NCBI GenBank assembly: GCA_045863035.1
Contig: BTUV01000006.1
Coordinates: 51,086 to 115,085, forward strand
Direction: 5' to 3'
From: H2-BAC3 sp045863035
Lineage (GTDB): Bacteria; Bacteroidota; Ignavibacteria; Ignavibacteriales; Ignavibacteriaceae
DNA length: 64,000 nucleotides
A program made the translations under genes and the position numbers. Of the stretch, positions 17,899 through 27,094 are shown piece after piece. Position 1 is the first letter of the stretch, and every line of letters starts with the position of its first letter. Under the pieces are notes generated by a model. The model searched no databases. It saw only the letters and a program-made list of their open reading frames with translations, and was not told the origin of the DNA.

Positions 17899-19157
17899 AT
17901 GGCATGAAAGCAATCCTGCGCAGAGAGCTGAGAGAAAAACTTTTTTCAAAGAGTTTTATTACGATGACCCTGCTGATACCTCTCTTTTTATTCGGCATTA
18001 TGGCCCTTCAGACATATATCATGACGTTTGAGGATGATGGCAATGTAGTGCTTGTTATGGCATCAGAATCAAATCAGCTTCTGCAGGAATTAAAAAAGGA
18101 ATTTGCTGACCAGGAATATATCCAAAATGGTTTTTATCTGCTCAGATATGAACATCTGGACGGAAAGACTATGGAGGAGTCTCTTGAGGGCTTCAAAAAG
18201 GATATATCAAAAGAAATAATAACCGGATATTTTTATCTTCCTGAAAAAGCTCTGAATGATAAATCAATTACTTACTACTCCCTTAACCCGAATAACCGTA
18301 CGATTTTTTCGCGGGTGAAGGACCAGATTAATAAAGTGCTGCTTGATATGTATTTTAATGATAAGCAGCTTTCTGAGGATGAACTTACTTTCGCAAAAAA
18401 ATCCGTTGATATAAAAGGAATGCGGGTAGGGTTAGATGAAAGTGTAAAAGAGGTGAGTTATGGTAATTCAGTCGTGGCTTTCATGTTATCATTCCTCTTA
18501 TACATGAGTCTGATTATGAGCGGAATGGTTATGATGAAATCAGTGCTCGAAGAAAAAAATAATCGTATAGTTGAGGTACTTCTCTCCTCTATCAGACCGA
18601 TTGATATGATGGGAGGGAAGATTCTTGGGACTGCCATCACCGGCGTAATACAAATGACGGTCTGGCTTTCACCCCTGGTGATTTTATTAGCCACTAACTG
18701 GTTTACCCTGCCTGAGGATTTTCAACTGCAGCTCGATGGAATCCTGGTGGTGTATTTCCTGATAAACTTTTTTGTGGCGCTGGTAACCTTCCTCTCACTT
18801 TTTGCAGCAGTGGGTGCTATGTTCGATAATGACCAGGATGCGCAGAATGGAATGTGGCCTGTATTGATGCTCATAATGATACCCTTCTTTATTGCGCTCG
18901 GTATGCAGGGGAATCCGGGTAATGAGCTGGCAAAAATCGCTTCAATGATGCCATTTGCATCATTTATTGTGATGCCGGCACGGGCAAGTGTAATAGACGT
19001 TCCCGCCTGGCAGTTTATCCTTTCCAATGTGGTTGGTCTCCTTACGCTTTTTCTCATGTTTCCCCTTTCGGCAAAGATCTATCGTACAGGAATCCTCATG
19101 ACAGGTAAAAGACCTACCTGGGGTGAGATTGTTAAGTGGGTTAGATACAAAAATTAG
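17895..19157 (+). CDS. ABC-2 type permease (NatB-like)
   Basis: A 420-residue membrane protein that pairs with the ATPase before it. It has an N-terminal transmembrane helix at about 22-42, a large extracytoplasmic domain of about 150 residues, and five or six helices in the C-terminal half. The coupling segment MKSVLEEKNNRIVEVLLSS, followed by RPIDMMGGKILG, is the ABC-2 signature. It is translationally coupled to the ATPase by ATGA. A strong terminator immediately follows, so the two genes form a complete bicistronic operon. Confidence 0.9.
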   Translation: MNGMKAILRRELREKLFSKSFITMTLLIPLFLFGIMALQTYIMTFEDDGNVVLVMASESNQLLQELKKEFADQEYIQNGFYLLRYEHLDGKTMEESLEGFKKDISKEIITGYFYLPEKALNDKSITYYSLNPNNRTIFSRVKDQINKVLLDMYFNDKQLSEDELTFAKKSVDIKGMRVGLDESVKEVSYGNSVVAFMLSFLLYMSLIMSGMVMMKSVLEEKNNRIVEVLLSSIRPIDMMGGKILGTAITGVIQMTVWLSPLVILLATNWFTLPEDFQLQLDGILVVYFLINFFVALVTFLSLFAAVGAMFDNDQDAQNGMWPVLMLIMIPFFIALGMQGNPGNELAKIASMMPFASFIVMPARASVIDVPAWQFILSNVVGLLTLFLMFPLSAKIYRTGILMTGKRPTWGEIVKWVRYKN

Positions 19158-19160
19158 CAT

Positions 19161-19188
19161 AAAAGCCCGGTTCGCCGGGCTTTTTTTT
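19161..19188 (+). terminator. Rho-independent terminator after the ABC exporter
   Basis: AAAGCCCGG and CCGGGCTTT pair around a TTCG tetraloop, followed by eight or more Ts. It closes the exporter operon. Confidence 0.95.
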
Positions 19189-19295
19189 ATCCTGCCGGTT
19201 TTCCCGATGTTATATTCGTTTTTTTAACTGCCAATTCAGGAATTCTTATTAAATTTTCCCATGAATTCATTTAATATTAACAACATGATACAGTT

Positions 19296-19748
19296 ATGAT
19301 CTTTGATTCAATTTCCAATGCTCAGATTTATTATCCTATTCATTTTGGGTTTAGTACTGTATTTGAGTTTCTCAACAGTAATGACGTTACCTGTCTTGAA
19401 GAAGGGAAATACGAACTTGACGGAGATGATGTATTCCTTATCGTCTCAGAGTATAAAACAAAGGATTTTTCACCTGAGGGCTGGGAGTCTCACCGGAGAT
19501 ATATTGATATTCAACTGATAATTGAGGGGGAGGAAAATATATATTACAGCCCGCTTGACTCTCTCAGTGAAGTTGAGCCATATTCCATCGAAAAGGATTA
19601 TCTTAAACTCAGCGGCGCGGGAATCTCGCTAAAACTCAGCCCCGGCAGTTTTATGATATTGTTTCCTGCTGACGGACATCAGCCGGGGATAAAAACAAAT
19701 AATGAAGTGAAGCAGGTGAAGAAACTTGTCTTCAAGGTTAAAGTCTGA
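19296..19748 (+). CDS. YhcH/YjgK/YiaL family protein
   Basis: A 150-residue cupin-like protein of the YhcH/YjgK/YiaL (DUF386, TabA/EbgC) family. Its diagnostic central motif is ESHRRYIDIQLIIEGEE (about residues 67-83), where the His and Glu residues bind a metal. The C-terminal strand LSPGSFMILFPADGHQPG (about 109-126) adds another His. Homologues occur in sialic-acid and other sugar operons and are proposed anomerases or lyases, but their role is unsettled. Here it is followed six bases later by an M14 peptidase. A NanE-type epimerase is encoded 15 kb away in this window. Confidence 0.88.
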   Translation: MIFDSISNAQIYYPIHFGFSTVFEFLNSNDVTCLEEGKYELDGDDVFLIVSEYKTKDFSPEGWESHRRYIDIQLIIEGEENIYYSPLDSLSEVEPYSIEKDYLKLSGAGISLKLSPGSFMILFPADGHQPGIKTNNEVKQVKKLVFKVKV

Positions 19749-19754
19749 TAGAAT

Positions 19755-21416
19755 ATGGAGGAGAATTCATTAATTACCGTTTGTGAAAAAACAAATTTCC
19801 AGCGTACTGCAACTTACAATGAAACTATCAGATATTATCAGCAGCTCAGTAAGATATATCCATTTTTGCAGCTCAGCTTGCCGGCTGTTTCCTCAAGCGG
19901 GAGGAGAATCCCGTTTGTAAAAATTTCGGATGGAAAACCTGAACACAAATTTACTCTGTTGATTCAAAACTGCATTCATGCAGGTGAGCCCGAAGGGAAC
20001 GATGCAACAATGATGCTTGCAAGGGAAATTCTCACCTCACCGGATTGCGAGTCAATTTTAAGCGGGCTGCGTATTCTTATTTTCCCTATTCTGAATGTTG
20101 AAGGGCATAAAAACAATAATAAATTTAACCGTGTGAACCAAATTGGTCCTCTTTATCAGGGCTGGAGGACGAATGACCGGAATCAAAATCTTAACCGGGA
20201 TTATTTAAAAGCTGATTCTGATGAAATTAAATTTTTCCTCAGAGTGGTTAACAAATATAAACCCGATTTGCTTGTTGATAATCACACCACCAATGGGCTT
20301 GATTATCAATATCATATCAGTTACTCGATTGAAAAAGAGCCGGTACTTTCACCTGAGCTCTCCGGATATGCCCATGAGAAATTTCTGCCGTTTCTTCAGG
20401 AGAGACTCACTAATGCCGGATATCTTCACACTCATTATATTGAACTCATGGGAACTGAACTTGAGGAAGGGCTAAAAAGAATTGCCGGTATGCCAAGGTT
20501 TTCAACCGGATATATGGCGCTGAGAAACCGAATAGGTTTATTAGTTGAAACACATTCGTTAAAACCGTTTAAGAACAGAGTTACATCAACATTAGAAATA
20601 AACCGGGGTGTTGTTGAATTTATTCTTGCACACAGAGAAGAATTAATGAGTGTTAATAAACTCTCTGAAACTAATGATTTACAATCCTTTGGTATTGATA
20701 AAAAACAGTTTGCCGTTGCGTGGGATGCGTCTGAAAATTTTGTTCCAGAAAAATTTGCAGCATTTAAATATATATCCAGAGTCAGCAATATTACCGGAGC
20801 AGAGGTAAAAAAATACACTGATATTCCTGAAGAAGTGGAAGTTCCGGTTTTTACTGAAGCAAAGACGGTAACGGAGATAAAGATGCCTGCATTCTACGCG
20901 GTGCCTAAAGCTTTTAATGAAATTCACGAGGTACTTAAACTTCACGGTTTTGAGCTGCTCGAAATAAAGAAAATAATAAAAACGGGAGAGCGAATGGTAA
21001 TTACCTCATACGCCTTTGCATCGCAACCGTATGAAGGCCGCTTTAGAATTATTGATTTTACGTTTGAGACTGATGATCAAGTATTGATAAAAAATGACGA
21101 TGTATTTCTCTATAGCACTGCACAGGTTAATCCCCGGATTTTAGGTTTTTTACTTGACCCCCGGTCGCCTGAGTCATTTTTCCAATGGGGATTTTTTAAT
21201 ATGTTTTTTGAAAGAAAAGAATACGCGGAGGATTTTGTTTTTGAACCGATTGTCAGGAAAGAACTGAAGAAAAACGCCGGATTGAGAAAACTATTTAAGG
21301 AAATGCTCCAAGATGAATCCTTCAGAAACAACCCTGCTGCCCGGTTGGATTTCTTCTATCGAAGGTCAAAATATTATGACCGCAGGGAGGGTATTTATCC
21401 TGTTTTCTTTTTGTAA
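19755..21416 (+). CDS. M14 family zinc carboxypeptidase-like protein
   Basis: A 553-residue protein with an M14 peptidase domain in its first 300 residues. The zinc ligands are visible as HAGEPEG (HxxE, about 75-78), the later His in DLLVDNHTTNG, and the catalytic Glu in GLLVETHSLK. The substrate-binding NLNRDYLK segment lies between them. No signal peptide is evident, so the protein may be cytosolic. About 250 residues of unassigned C-terminal sequence follow. It shares a transcript direction and a six-base gap with the YhcH-like gene. Confidence 0.85.
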   Translation: MEENSLITVCEKTNFQRTATYNETIRYYQQLSKIYPFLQLSLPAVSSSGRRIPFVKISDGKPEHKFTLLIQNCIHAGEPEGNDATMMLAREILTSPDCESILSGLRILIFPILNVEGHKNNNKFNRVNQIGPLYQGWRTNDRNQNLNRDYLKADSDEIKFFLRVVNKYKPDLLVDNHTTNGLDYQYHISYSIEKEPVLSPELSGYAHEKFLPFLQERLTNAGYLHTHYIELMGTELEEGLKRIAGMPRFSTGYMALRNRIGLLVETHSLKPFKNRVTSTLEINRGVVEFILAHREELMSVNKLSETNDLQSFGIDKKQFAVAWDASENFVPEKFAAFKYISRVSNITGAEVKKYTDIPEEVEVPVFTEAKTVTEIKMPAFYAVPKAFNEIHEVLKLHGFELLEIKKIIKTGERMVITSYAFASQPYEGRFRIIDFTFETDDQVLIKNDDVFLYSTAQVNPRILGFLLDPRSPESFFQWGFFNMFFERKEYAEDFVFEPIVRKELKKNAGLRKLFKEMLQDESFRNNPAARLDFFYRRSKYYDRREGIYPVFFL

Positions 21417-21513
21417 AATTTTGGTGTAAACCTGGTCTGTTTTCCGAATTTATATAAGATTATTCAGCACATTCCGAATATAATTAGGCAATATAAAAAT
21501 ATACTCTCTGATA

Positions 21514-21572
21514 ATTATGCAATAAAGCGGTATGTTTGGTTTTAATTAGGGGACTGCTTAGTTTTGCATAAT
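21514..21572. promoter_or_regulatory. Inverted repeat upstream of the HPPD gene
   Basis: ATTATGCAA at 21514-21522 and TTGCATAAT at 21564-21572 form a perfect 9-bp inverted repeat with a 41-bp spacer. The right arm ends 29 bp before the HPPD start. Paired sites like this can be operators for a dimeric regulator that loops or stacks on DNA. The gap also holds two copies of TTCCGAAT about 30 bp apart. The regulator is unknown. Confidence 0.4.
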
Positions 21573-21601
21573 CAGAATTCAAAATCTTACCGGAGTATTT
21601 T

Positions 21602-22717
21602 ATGTCAGAAGATTTAGGTGTCAGAGGATATCACTATATCGAGTTTTATGTTGGTTCAGCCAAAATGTGGGCTTTCTGGCTGGCCAAAACGTTTTCGTTC
21701 AAAATCGTTGGTTACTCAGGGGCAGAATCCGGGAATAAAGAAAAGGTTTCTTATCTGCTCGAAAAGAACTCGATGAAGTTTGTTATTTCATCGATGCTTA
21801 AACCTACCAATTATGACATCGCCTATTTTATACAGCGTCATGGAGACGGAGTAAAAAGATGGTCTCTTGAGGTTGATGATGTAAAAAGAGCTTATAAAAA
21901 GGCAATCGCCAATGGGGGGATTCCTTCACGCGCGCCAAAGAAATTTGAAAACGAACAGGGTTACGTAGAGGAAGCAGCAATCCGGCTTTATGATGACGCG
22001 GAAATCTGTTTTTTTAACGGTGATAATTACAAAGGTATATTCCGTCCTGGCTTTGTGGCTCCTATACAGAAAATAAACCTTGAAACCGAAGATACAGGAC
22101 TGCTGAAAGTTGACCACGTGGTAGGGAATGTGCGTGAGAATGAGATGGACCTCTGGGTTAATTATATGAACAAGGCCCTGAACCTGGAGACTTTTTTAGA
22201 GTTCGGACCTGGTGATATATCCACTAAATATTCAGCACTTCTTTCTAAAGTTGTCCGTTCAAAGGACAAGAAAATCCGCAATCCTATTAACGAGCCGTAT
22301 GAAGGTGTAAAAAAATCACAGATTGAAGAGTATATAGACGAATATACAGGTTCGGGAATTCAGCATATTGCAATAACCACCGACGACATTATTAAAACAA
22401 TCTCAACCATGAGAAAAAACGGTGTGGAATTTCTTTCAACACCGCCTGATACTTATTATCAGTTGATACGTGAGCGCGGAATTCATATTGATGAAGATAT
22501 CGACAAGCTCAAAGAACTTGGAATTTTGATTGATATTGAAGGGCAGGGGTATCTGCTCCAGTTATTCACGAAGCCGATAGGTGACAGACCAACATTCTTT
22601 TTTGAAATCATCCAGAGATGCAAGGGAAGTGAAGGATTTGGTCAGGGCAATTTTCAGGCATTGTTTGAATCAATTGAACGAGACCAGATTTTGCGCGGTA
22701 ATTTTGACAAAGATTAA
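21602..22717 (+). CDS. hppD: 4-hydroxyphenylpyruvate dioxygenase
   Basis: A 371-residue Fe(II) dioxygenase that converts 4-hydroxyphenylpyruvate to homogentisate in tyrosine degradation. The protein shows the two vicinal-oxygen-chelate halves. The metal triad is visible as His in KVDHVVGNV (about 172), His in GIQHIAITT (about 255) and Glu in TFFFEIIQR (about 334). The C-terminal GFGQGNFQALFESIERDQ is the family hallmark. Length is close to bacterial HPPD. It leads a catabolic gene set that continues with homogentisate dioxygenase 79 bp later. Confidence 0.96.
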   Translation: MSEDLGVRGYHYIEFYVGSAKMWAFWLAKTFSFKIVGYSGAESGNKEKVSYLLEKNSMKFVISSMLKPTNYDIAYFIQRHGDGVKRWSLEVDDVKRAYKKAIANGGIPSRAPKKFENEQGYVEEAAIRLYDDAEICFFNGDNYKGIFRPGFVAPIQKINLETEDTGLLKVDHVVGNVRENEMDLWVNYMNKALNLETFLEFGPGDISTKYSALLSKVVRSKDKKIRNPINEPYEGVKKSQIEEYIDEYTGSGIQHIAITTDDIIKTISTMRKNGVEFLSTPPDTYYQLIRERGIHIDEDIDKLKELGILIDIEGQGYLLQLFTKPIGDRPTFFFEIIQRCKGSEGFGQGNFQALFESIERDQILRGNFDKD

Positions 22718-22731
22718 ATGATTACAAAAAT

Positions 22732-22756
22732 GAAGGCGGTTGTGAACATCGCCTTC
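22732..22756 (+). terminator. Hairpin between hppD and hmgA
   Basis: GAAGGCG (22732-22738) pairs perfectly with CGCCTTC (22750-22756) around an 11-nt loop, followed by an AT-rich stretch rather than a clean T tract. It could be a partial terminator or an mRNA processing/stability stem within the operon. Confidence 0.5.
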
Positions 22757-22796
22757 TATATATATCAAGAACTATTTAGTGAAATGAGGAGAGACG

Positions 22797-23960
22797 ATGC
22801 CATATTATGTCAGATTAGGTAAGGTTCCGCCGAAACGCCACATAACTTTTTATAAAGAAGACGGAAAGTCTCTTTACCGCGAGGAGTTATTTGGCACGAA
22901 AGGTTTTTCAGGTATCTATTCAAATAAGTATCATTTATATATGCCGCCGCAGGTGGAGGAAATAAAAGAGATATTTCCTGATAGATCTCCGGAATGGGCA
23001 GAAGCTCCTCTTCAGTATTATCATTTTAAAACCGGGAAAAAGCATTCAGGCGGTAATTTTATAACTGCACGCCAGGAATATCTGAGGAATACAAATTGTG
23101 TTATTTCCACAGCCAAAGTTACTGAAGGGACTGATCATTTTTTCCGTAACAGCCACATGCACGAAATGATATTTGTACATCATGGCAGCGGCAGTTTCCT
23201 TTCTGAGTATGGTGATCTTCCGTTTACACAATGGGATTATATCATGGTTCCCAAAGGGACTACCTATCAGATGAAATTTGACAATCTTACAGATGTCCGG
23301 CTGATGATCACAGAATCTTCAACTCCCTATGATATACCACGTCATTTCAGGAATGAATACGGACAGTTAACAGAAGAAGCTCCCTATTATGAAAGAGACT
23401 TTAAACCACCAGTCTCATTAGAGCCGATTGATCAGCAGGGTTCATTTAACCTGATACTAAAACTGCGAGGGAGGTACTTTGAATATACCGTCCCTCATCA
23501 TCCGTTTGATGTTGTCGGGTGGGATGGATTCCTTTACCCTTATACATTTAATATCAAAGAATACGCCCCCAAAGTTGGAAAAATACACCTTCCGCCGCCC
23601 GTACATTTAGTATTTACTACTGAGCATTTTGTTGTTTGTAATTTTGTACCCCGGCTTTTTGATTTTCATCCGGAAGCAATACCTGCACCTTATTTTCACA
23701 GTAATGTTGACAGTGATGAGGTGCTTTATTACGTACACGGTGATTTTATGAGCCGCTCAGGGGTTGAAGAGGGCTCGATTACTTTGCATCCAATGGGTAT
23801 CCCACATGGCCCGCAGCCGGGCAGAACCGAAGCATCCATTGGAAAGAAGGAGGCGGATGAGTTTGCCGTAATGATTGATACCTTTGAGCCGTTAAATCTT
23901 ACTTTGAATGTTAAAGCAACAAAAGTAGAGGATTATGAACATTCGTGGCTGGAGCACTAA
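22797..23960 (+). CDS. hmgA: Homogentisate 1,2-dioxygenase
   Basis: A 387-residue cupin enzyme that opens the aromatic ring of homogentisate to maleylacetoacetate. It begins YYVRLGKVPPKRH, a start typical of the bacterial short form. A first cupin carries HMHEMIFVHHGSG, and the iron site is seen around PYFHSNVDSDEVLYYVHGDF with the later HPMGIPHGPQPG. A GAGGAGAG site precedes the ATG. The stop overlaps the ATG of the aminotransferase gene as TAATG, confirming operon structure. It acts directly after HPPD. Confidence 0.95.
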   Translation: MPYYVRLGKVPPKRHITFYKEDGKSLYREELFGTKGFSGIYSNKYHLYMPPQVEEIKEIFPDRSPEWAEAPLQYYHFKTGKKHSGGNFITARQEYLRNTNCVISTAKVTEGTDHFFRNSHMHEMIFVHHGSGSFLSEYGDLPFTQWDYIMVPKGTTYQMKFDNLTDVRLMITESSTPYDIPRHFRNEYGQLTEEAPYYERDFKPPVSLEPIDQQGSFNLILKLRGRYFEYTVPHHPFDVVGWDGFLYPYTFNIKEYAPKVGKIHLPPPVHLVFTTEHFVVCNFVPRLFDFHPEAIPAPYFHSNVDSDEVLYYVHGDFMSRSGVEEGSITLHPMGIPHGPQPGRTEASIGKKEADEFAVMIDTFEPLNLTLNVKATKVEDYEHSWLEH

Positions 23961-25075
23961 TGGTTACTGTACCTGAGTTTATTAAACATCTCAAACCTTA
24001 CAAAGCAGGTAAACCAATTGAGGAGCTTGCCCGTGAAAAAGGACTGGACAGAATTGTAAAACTTGCTTCAAATGAAAACCCGCTTGGCCCTTCACCGGGT
24101 GCAATTGACGCAATACATCGTATATCATCGGAGCTGCACAGATATACAGACCCTTATTGTTTCCGGCTGACTCATGCAGTTGCCGCGAAATATAATCAGC
24201 CGCCGGAGCGAATATTTGCGGCTTCCGGTTCTGATGCGATTCTTCAATACATTATCAGCACATTCACCAATGAGGGGGATGAAGTTCTTTCATCCGAGGG
24301 GACGTTTATCGGCTGGTTTGTAAATGTTAACAAGTATAACCGGAAATCAGTAACAGTACCTCAAAAGAATTTCCGGTATGACCTTAAAGCAATAGCAGGC
24401 GCAATTACTGAGAGAACAAGGATTATTTACCTCGCTAATCCTAATAATCCGACTGGAACCATTTTTACCAGAACAGAATTTGAATCATTTCTTACAAAAG
24501 TTCCTGATGATATTCTTATTATATATGATGAAGCATATACTGTATATGCAGAGCATAATGAGGAATATCCACGCGGATTAGATTACAAATTTGATAATCT
24601 GATTGTGCTGAGAACTTTTTCTAAAGCTTATGGTCTTGCCAGTCTAAGAATTGGCATCGCCTTCGGACATCCTGAGGCAATTCGTGAATTATACAAAGTC
24701 AAACTGCCTTTTGAGCCGAATATGCTTGCACAGGAGGCCGCCATTGCATCTCTGGCTGATGATGCCTTTATTCGGAAAACTGTTGATCTGAACAGACTCA
24801 CTCTCGCCTTGCTTGAAGAAACAGTTGATAACCTCGGCTTAAAGAGGACTGATTCATCAGCAAACTTTTTTATGATTTTGTTCGATGATACTGAATCAGC
24901 AAAGGAGTTTAATGAAGAGTGTCTGGCAAATGGTCTTATTCTCCGTCCCCTTAGCTCATTTGGGTTCCCAAATGCAATAAGGATTAATTCAGGAACAGAA
25001 GAAGAAACAGCTTTTGCCGCGGAAGTGCTTAATCTTGTCCACAAAAAAGTTATTGCAGACAAAGTAAGTATCTGA
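23960..25075 (+). CDS. HisC-like aminotransferase, probable aromatic aminotransferase
   Basis: A fold-type I PLP aminotransferase of the HisC family, 371 residues from ATG 23960. That start has GGAG six bases upstream and a TAATG overlap with hmgA; a GTG at 23945 is also open. Key segments are KLASNENPLGPSP, AASGSDAILQYII, YLANPNNPTGT, IIYDEAYTVYAE and RTFSKAYGLASLRIG, where the Lys in SKAYG is the PLP-binding residue. HisC relatives often accept tyrosine and phenylalanine. Its place inside the homogentisate gene set suggests it supplies 4-hydroxyphenylpyruvate. A role in histidine synthesis is the alternative, but no his genes are nearby. Confidence 0.85.
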   Translation: MVTVPEFIKHLKPYKAGKPIEELAREKGLDRIVKLASNENPLGPSPGAIDAIHRISSELHRYTDPYCFRLTHAVAAKYNQPPERIFAASGSDAILQYIISTFTNEGDEVLSSEGTFIGWFVNVNKYNRKSVTVPQKNFRYDLKAIAGAITERTRIIYLANPNNPTGTIFTRTEFESFLTKVPDDILIIYDEAYTVYAEHNEEYPRGLDYKFDNLIVLRTFSKAYGLASLRIGIAFGHPEAIRELYKVKLPFEPNMLAQEAAIASLADDAFIRKTVDLNRLTLALLEETVDNLGLKRTDSSANFFMILFDDTESAKEFNEECLANGLILRPLSSFGFPNAIRINSGTEEETAFAAEVLNLVHKKVIADKVSI

Positions 25076-25115
25076 CTGTGACAGGTAATTTCTTTACGAT
25101 AGAAAAGGAGTTTTA

Positions 25116-26138
25116 GTGAAATTTGTATCATTCGAATCTGGTGACAGTTACCTGACCGGGCTGGTTATTGACGGTAATATATATCCAATTCAGGCAATGG
25201 CTAATCAGTTAGCGATAGAAGCACCGGCTAAAATGGAAGATTTGCTAATTGAATGGGAGCGTTCGATGGAGGTGGCAAGACGTATTACTGAGGCGGTTAA
25301 CTCAGGGAGTCTTGTAAGTAATCTTAAACTCGAAAATGTAAAACTGTTTTCGCCGGTTCCTAAACCTGCTTCTTGTCGTGATGGTTATGCTTTCCGGCAG
25401 CATGTTGAAACTGCAAGGAGGAACAGAGGAGTAGAAATGATTCCGGAGTTTGATGAATATCCGGTATTCTATTTCACTAATCATCAGGCGGTATTTGGTA
25501 CTGGTGAAATTATTCTTGAGGATGACCATTTCTCTTCACTTGATTTTGAGCTTGAGTGTGCAGTTGTTATCGGGAAAAAAGGGAAGAACATCCCTGCTGC
25601 TGAGGCAGATGACTACATTGCAGGATTTATGATAATGAACGATCTTTCCGCGAGAGTTCTTCAGATGGAGGAGATGAAATTAAATTTAGGACCGGCAAAA
25701 GGTAAAGATTTTGCGACTTCATTTGGTCCATTTTTGGTGACTCCGGATGAGATTGCGGACAAAACCCGGCAGAGTAAATACGGCAATATATATGCACTTT
25801 CAATGAAAGCATTCCATAACGGCCGGCAGGTTTCTGATGGAAATGTAAATCAGATGAACTGGACTTTTGCAGAACTGATAGAGCGCGCTTCTTACGGGGT
25901 GATGCTGCATCCGGGGGATATAATAGGTTCTGGTACAGTAGGAACCGGCTGCTTTCTTGAATTAAATGGAACTGCCGCCTTAGAAGCAAAGCGGAAAGGG
26001 GAGTCATATACCCCGGTCTGGTTAAAAGAGGGTGATACGATGACACTGGAAATCGAACGGCTTGGCTCCTTATCCAATACTTTTACGAATTCAGGGACAG
26101 GTTATTCTATATTGAAAAAGAAAAAGAAAGTAAATTAG
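25116..26138 (+). CDS. Fumarylacetoacetate hydrolase family protein
   Basis: A 340-residue FAH-fold enzyme, probably cleaving fumarylacetoacetate to fumarate and acetoacetate as the last step of the pathway. The metal-binding core is FELECAVVIGKKGK with its two Glu residues (about 145-158) and the Asp in IMNDLSARVLQ. The AKGKDFATSFGP motif and DIIGSGTVGTGC complete the active site. The start is GTG at 25116 with AAAAGGAG just upstream. No maleylacetoacetate isomerase gene is visible in this window, so either one lies elsewhere or this enzyme takes the unisomerised product. Confidence 0.88.
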   Translation: MKFVSFESGDSYLTGLVIDGNIYPIQAMANQLAIEAPAKMEDLLIEWERSMEVARRITEAVNSGSLVSNLKLENVKLFSPVPKPASCRDGYAFRQHVETARRNRGVEMIPEFDEYPVFYFTNHQAVFGTGEIILEDDHFSSLDFELECAVVIGKKGKNIPAAEADDYIAGFMIMNDLSARVLQMEEMKLNLGPAKGKDFATSFGPFLVTPDEIADKTRQSKYGNIYALSMKAFHNGRQVSDGNVNQMNWTFAELIERASYGVMLHPGDIIGSGTVGTGCFLELNGTAALEAKRKGESYTPVWLKEGDTMTLEIERLGSLSNTFTNSGTGYSILKKKKKVN

Positions 26139-26169
26139 GGGTATTCTTTTTCAAAATTGTAAAGATGTT

Positions 26170-27093
26170 ATGTATCCGACTTCAAAAATTATGATGATCC
26201 GTCCGGCAAGTTTCGGATATAACCCAGAGACCGCCGGCTCTAATGCGTTCCAGAAAAATGATCCAACACTCTTTGAAACAGCAAAGAAATCCGCACAGGC
26301 AGAATTTGATAGTGCTGTTACTGTTTTGAGAAATGCAGGCATTGAAGTTCAGGTCTTTGATGATACTTCAGCACCGGTCAAACCTGACGCAGTTTTTCCG
26401 AATAACTGGATAAGTTTGCACGAGAGCGGTACAATTATTCTTTATCCAATGCTTTCTGAAAAGCGCAGACGTGAGAGAAGGGAAGATATTGTAAATGTAC
26501 TGGTTAAAAATTATTCAGTCTCGCGGGTGCACGATCTGAGTGCTTCAGAATCGGAAGGTAAATATCTTGAGGGGACAGGAAGTATCGTTTTTGATCATTT
26601 GCATAAGTTCGCGTATGCAGCTATTTCCCCCCGGACAAATCATGATTTGTTTCTGAATCTCTGTTCAATTATCGGATATAAACCGGTTGCATTCCGTGCA
26701 GCAGACCAGAATGGCAGTGAGATATATCATACGAATGTTCTGATGTGCATCGGTTCCGGCTTTGCGGTAATATGTGATGAAGCTGTGACTGATAGAAAGG
26801 AGCGAGAGCAAGTTTTAAGTCTCTTGCGCGAAACCGGTCATGATGTTATATCAATTAGCTTTGACCAGATGAACTCTTTTGCGGGTAACATGATCCTTCT
26901 TAGGAATAAACAGGAAGAGGATATTGTTGTAATGTCAGAATCTGCTTTTAGCTCACTGGGCGCTGATCAAAACGGAAGATTGTCTAAATATGCCAAACTG
27001 CTTCCATTGAGTATCCCTACCATTGAAACACTCGGAGGCGGCAGCGCAAGATGTATGATAGCAGAGAATTTTTTACCTGATAAGAGCTTGTAA
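26170..27093 (+). CDS. CtlX-like amidinotransferase-fold hydrolase
   Basis: A 307-residue member of the guanidino-group modifying superfamily that resembles the citrulline hydrolase CtlX. It starts with MMIRPASFGYNPETA and has PDAVFPNNWISLHESG, the Asp/Glu-containing motif of the family. It ends with the catalytic cysteine in LGGGSARCMIAE. CtlX-type enzymes act on citrulline or related ureido/guanidino amino acids. It is the last gene of the plus-strand catabolic set, 31 bp after the FAH gene, which suggests co-expression with aromatic amino acid degradation. The true substrate is not determined from sequence. Confidence 0.78.
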   Translation: MYPTSKIMMIRPASFGYNPETAGSNAFQKNDPTLFETAKKSAQAEFDSAVTVLRNAGIEVQVFDDTSAPVKPDAVFPNNWISLHESGTIILYPMLSEKRRRERREDIVNVLVKNYSVSRVHDLSASESEGKYLEGTGSIVFDHLHKFAYAAISPRTNHDLFLNLCSIIGYKPVAFRAADQNGSEIYHTNVLMCIGSGFAVICDEAVTDRKEREQVLSLLRETGHDVISISFDQMNSFAGNMILLRNKQEEDIVVMSESAFSSLGADQNGRLSKYAKLLPLSIPTIETLGGGSARCMIAENFLPDKSL

Positions 27094-27094
27094 A

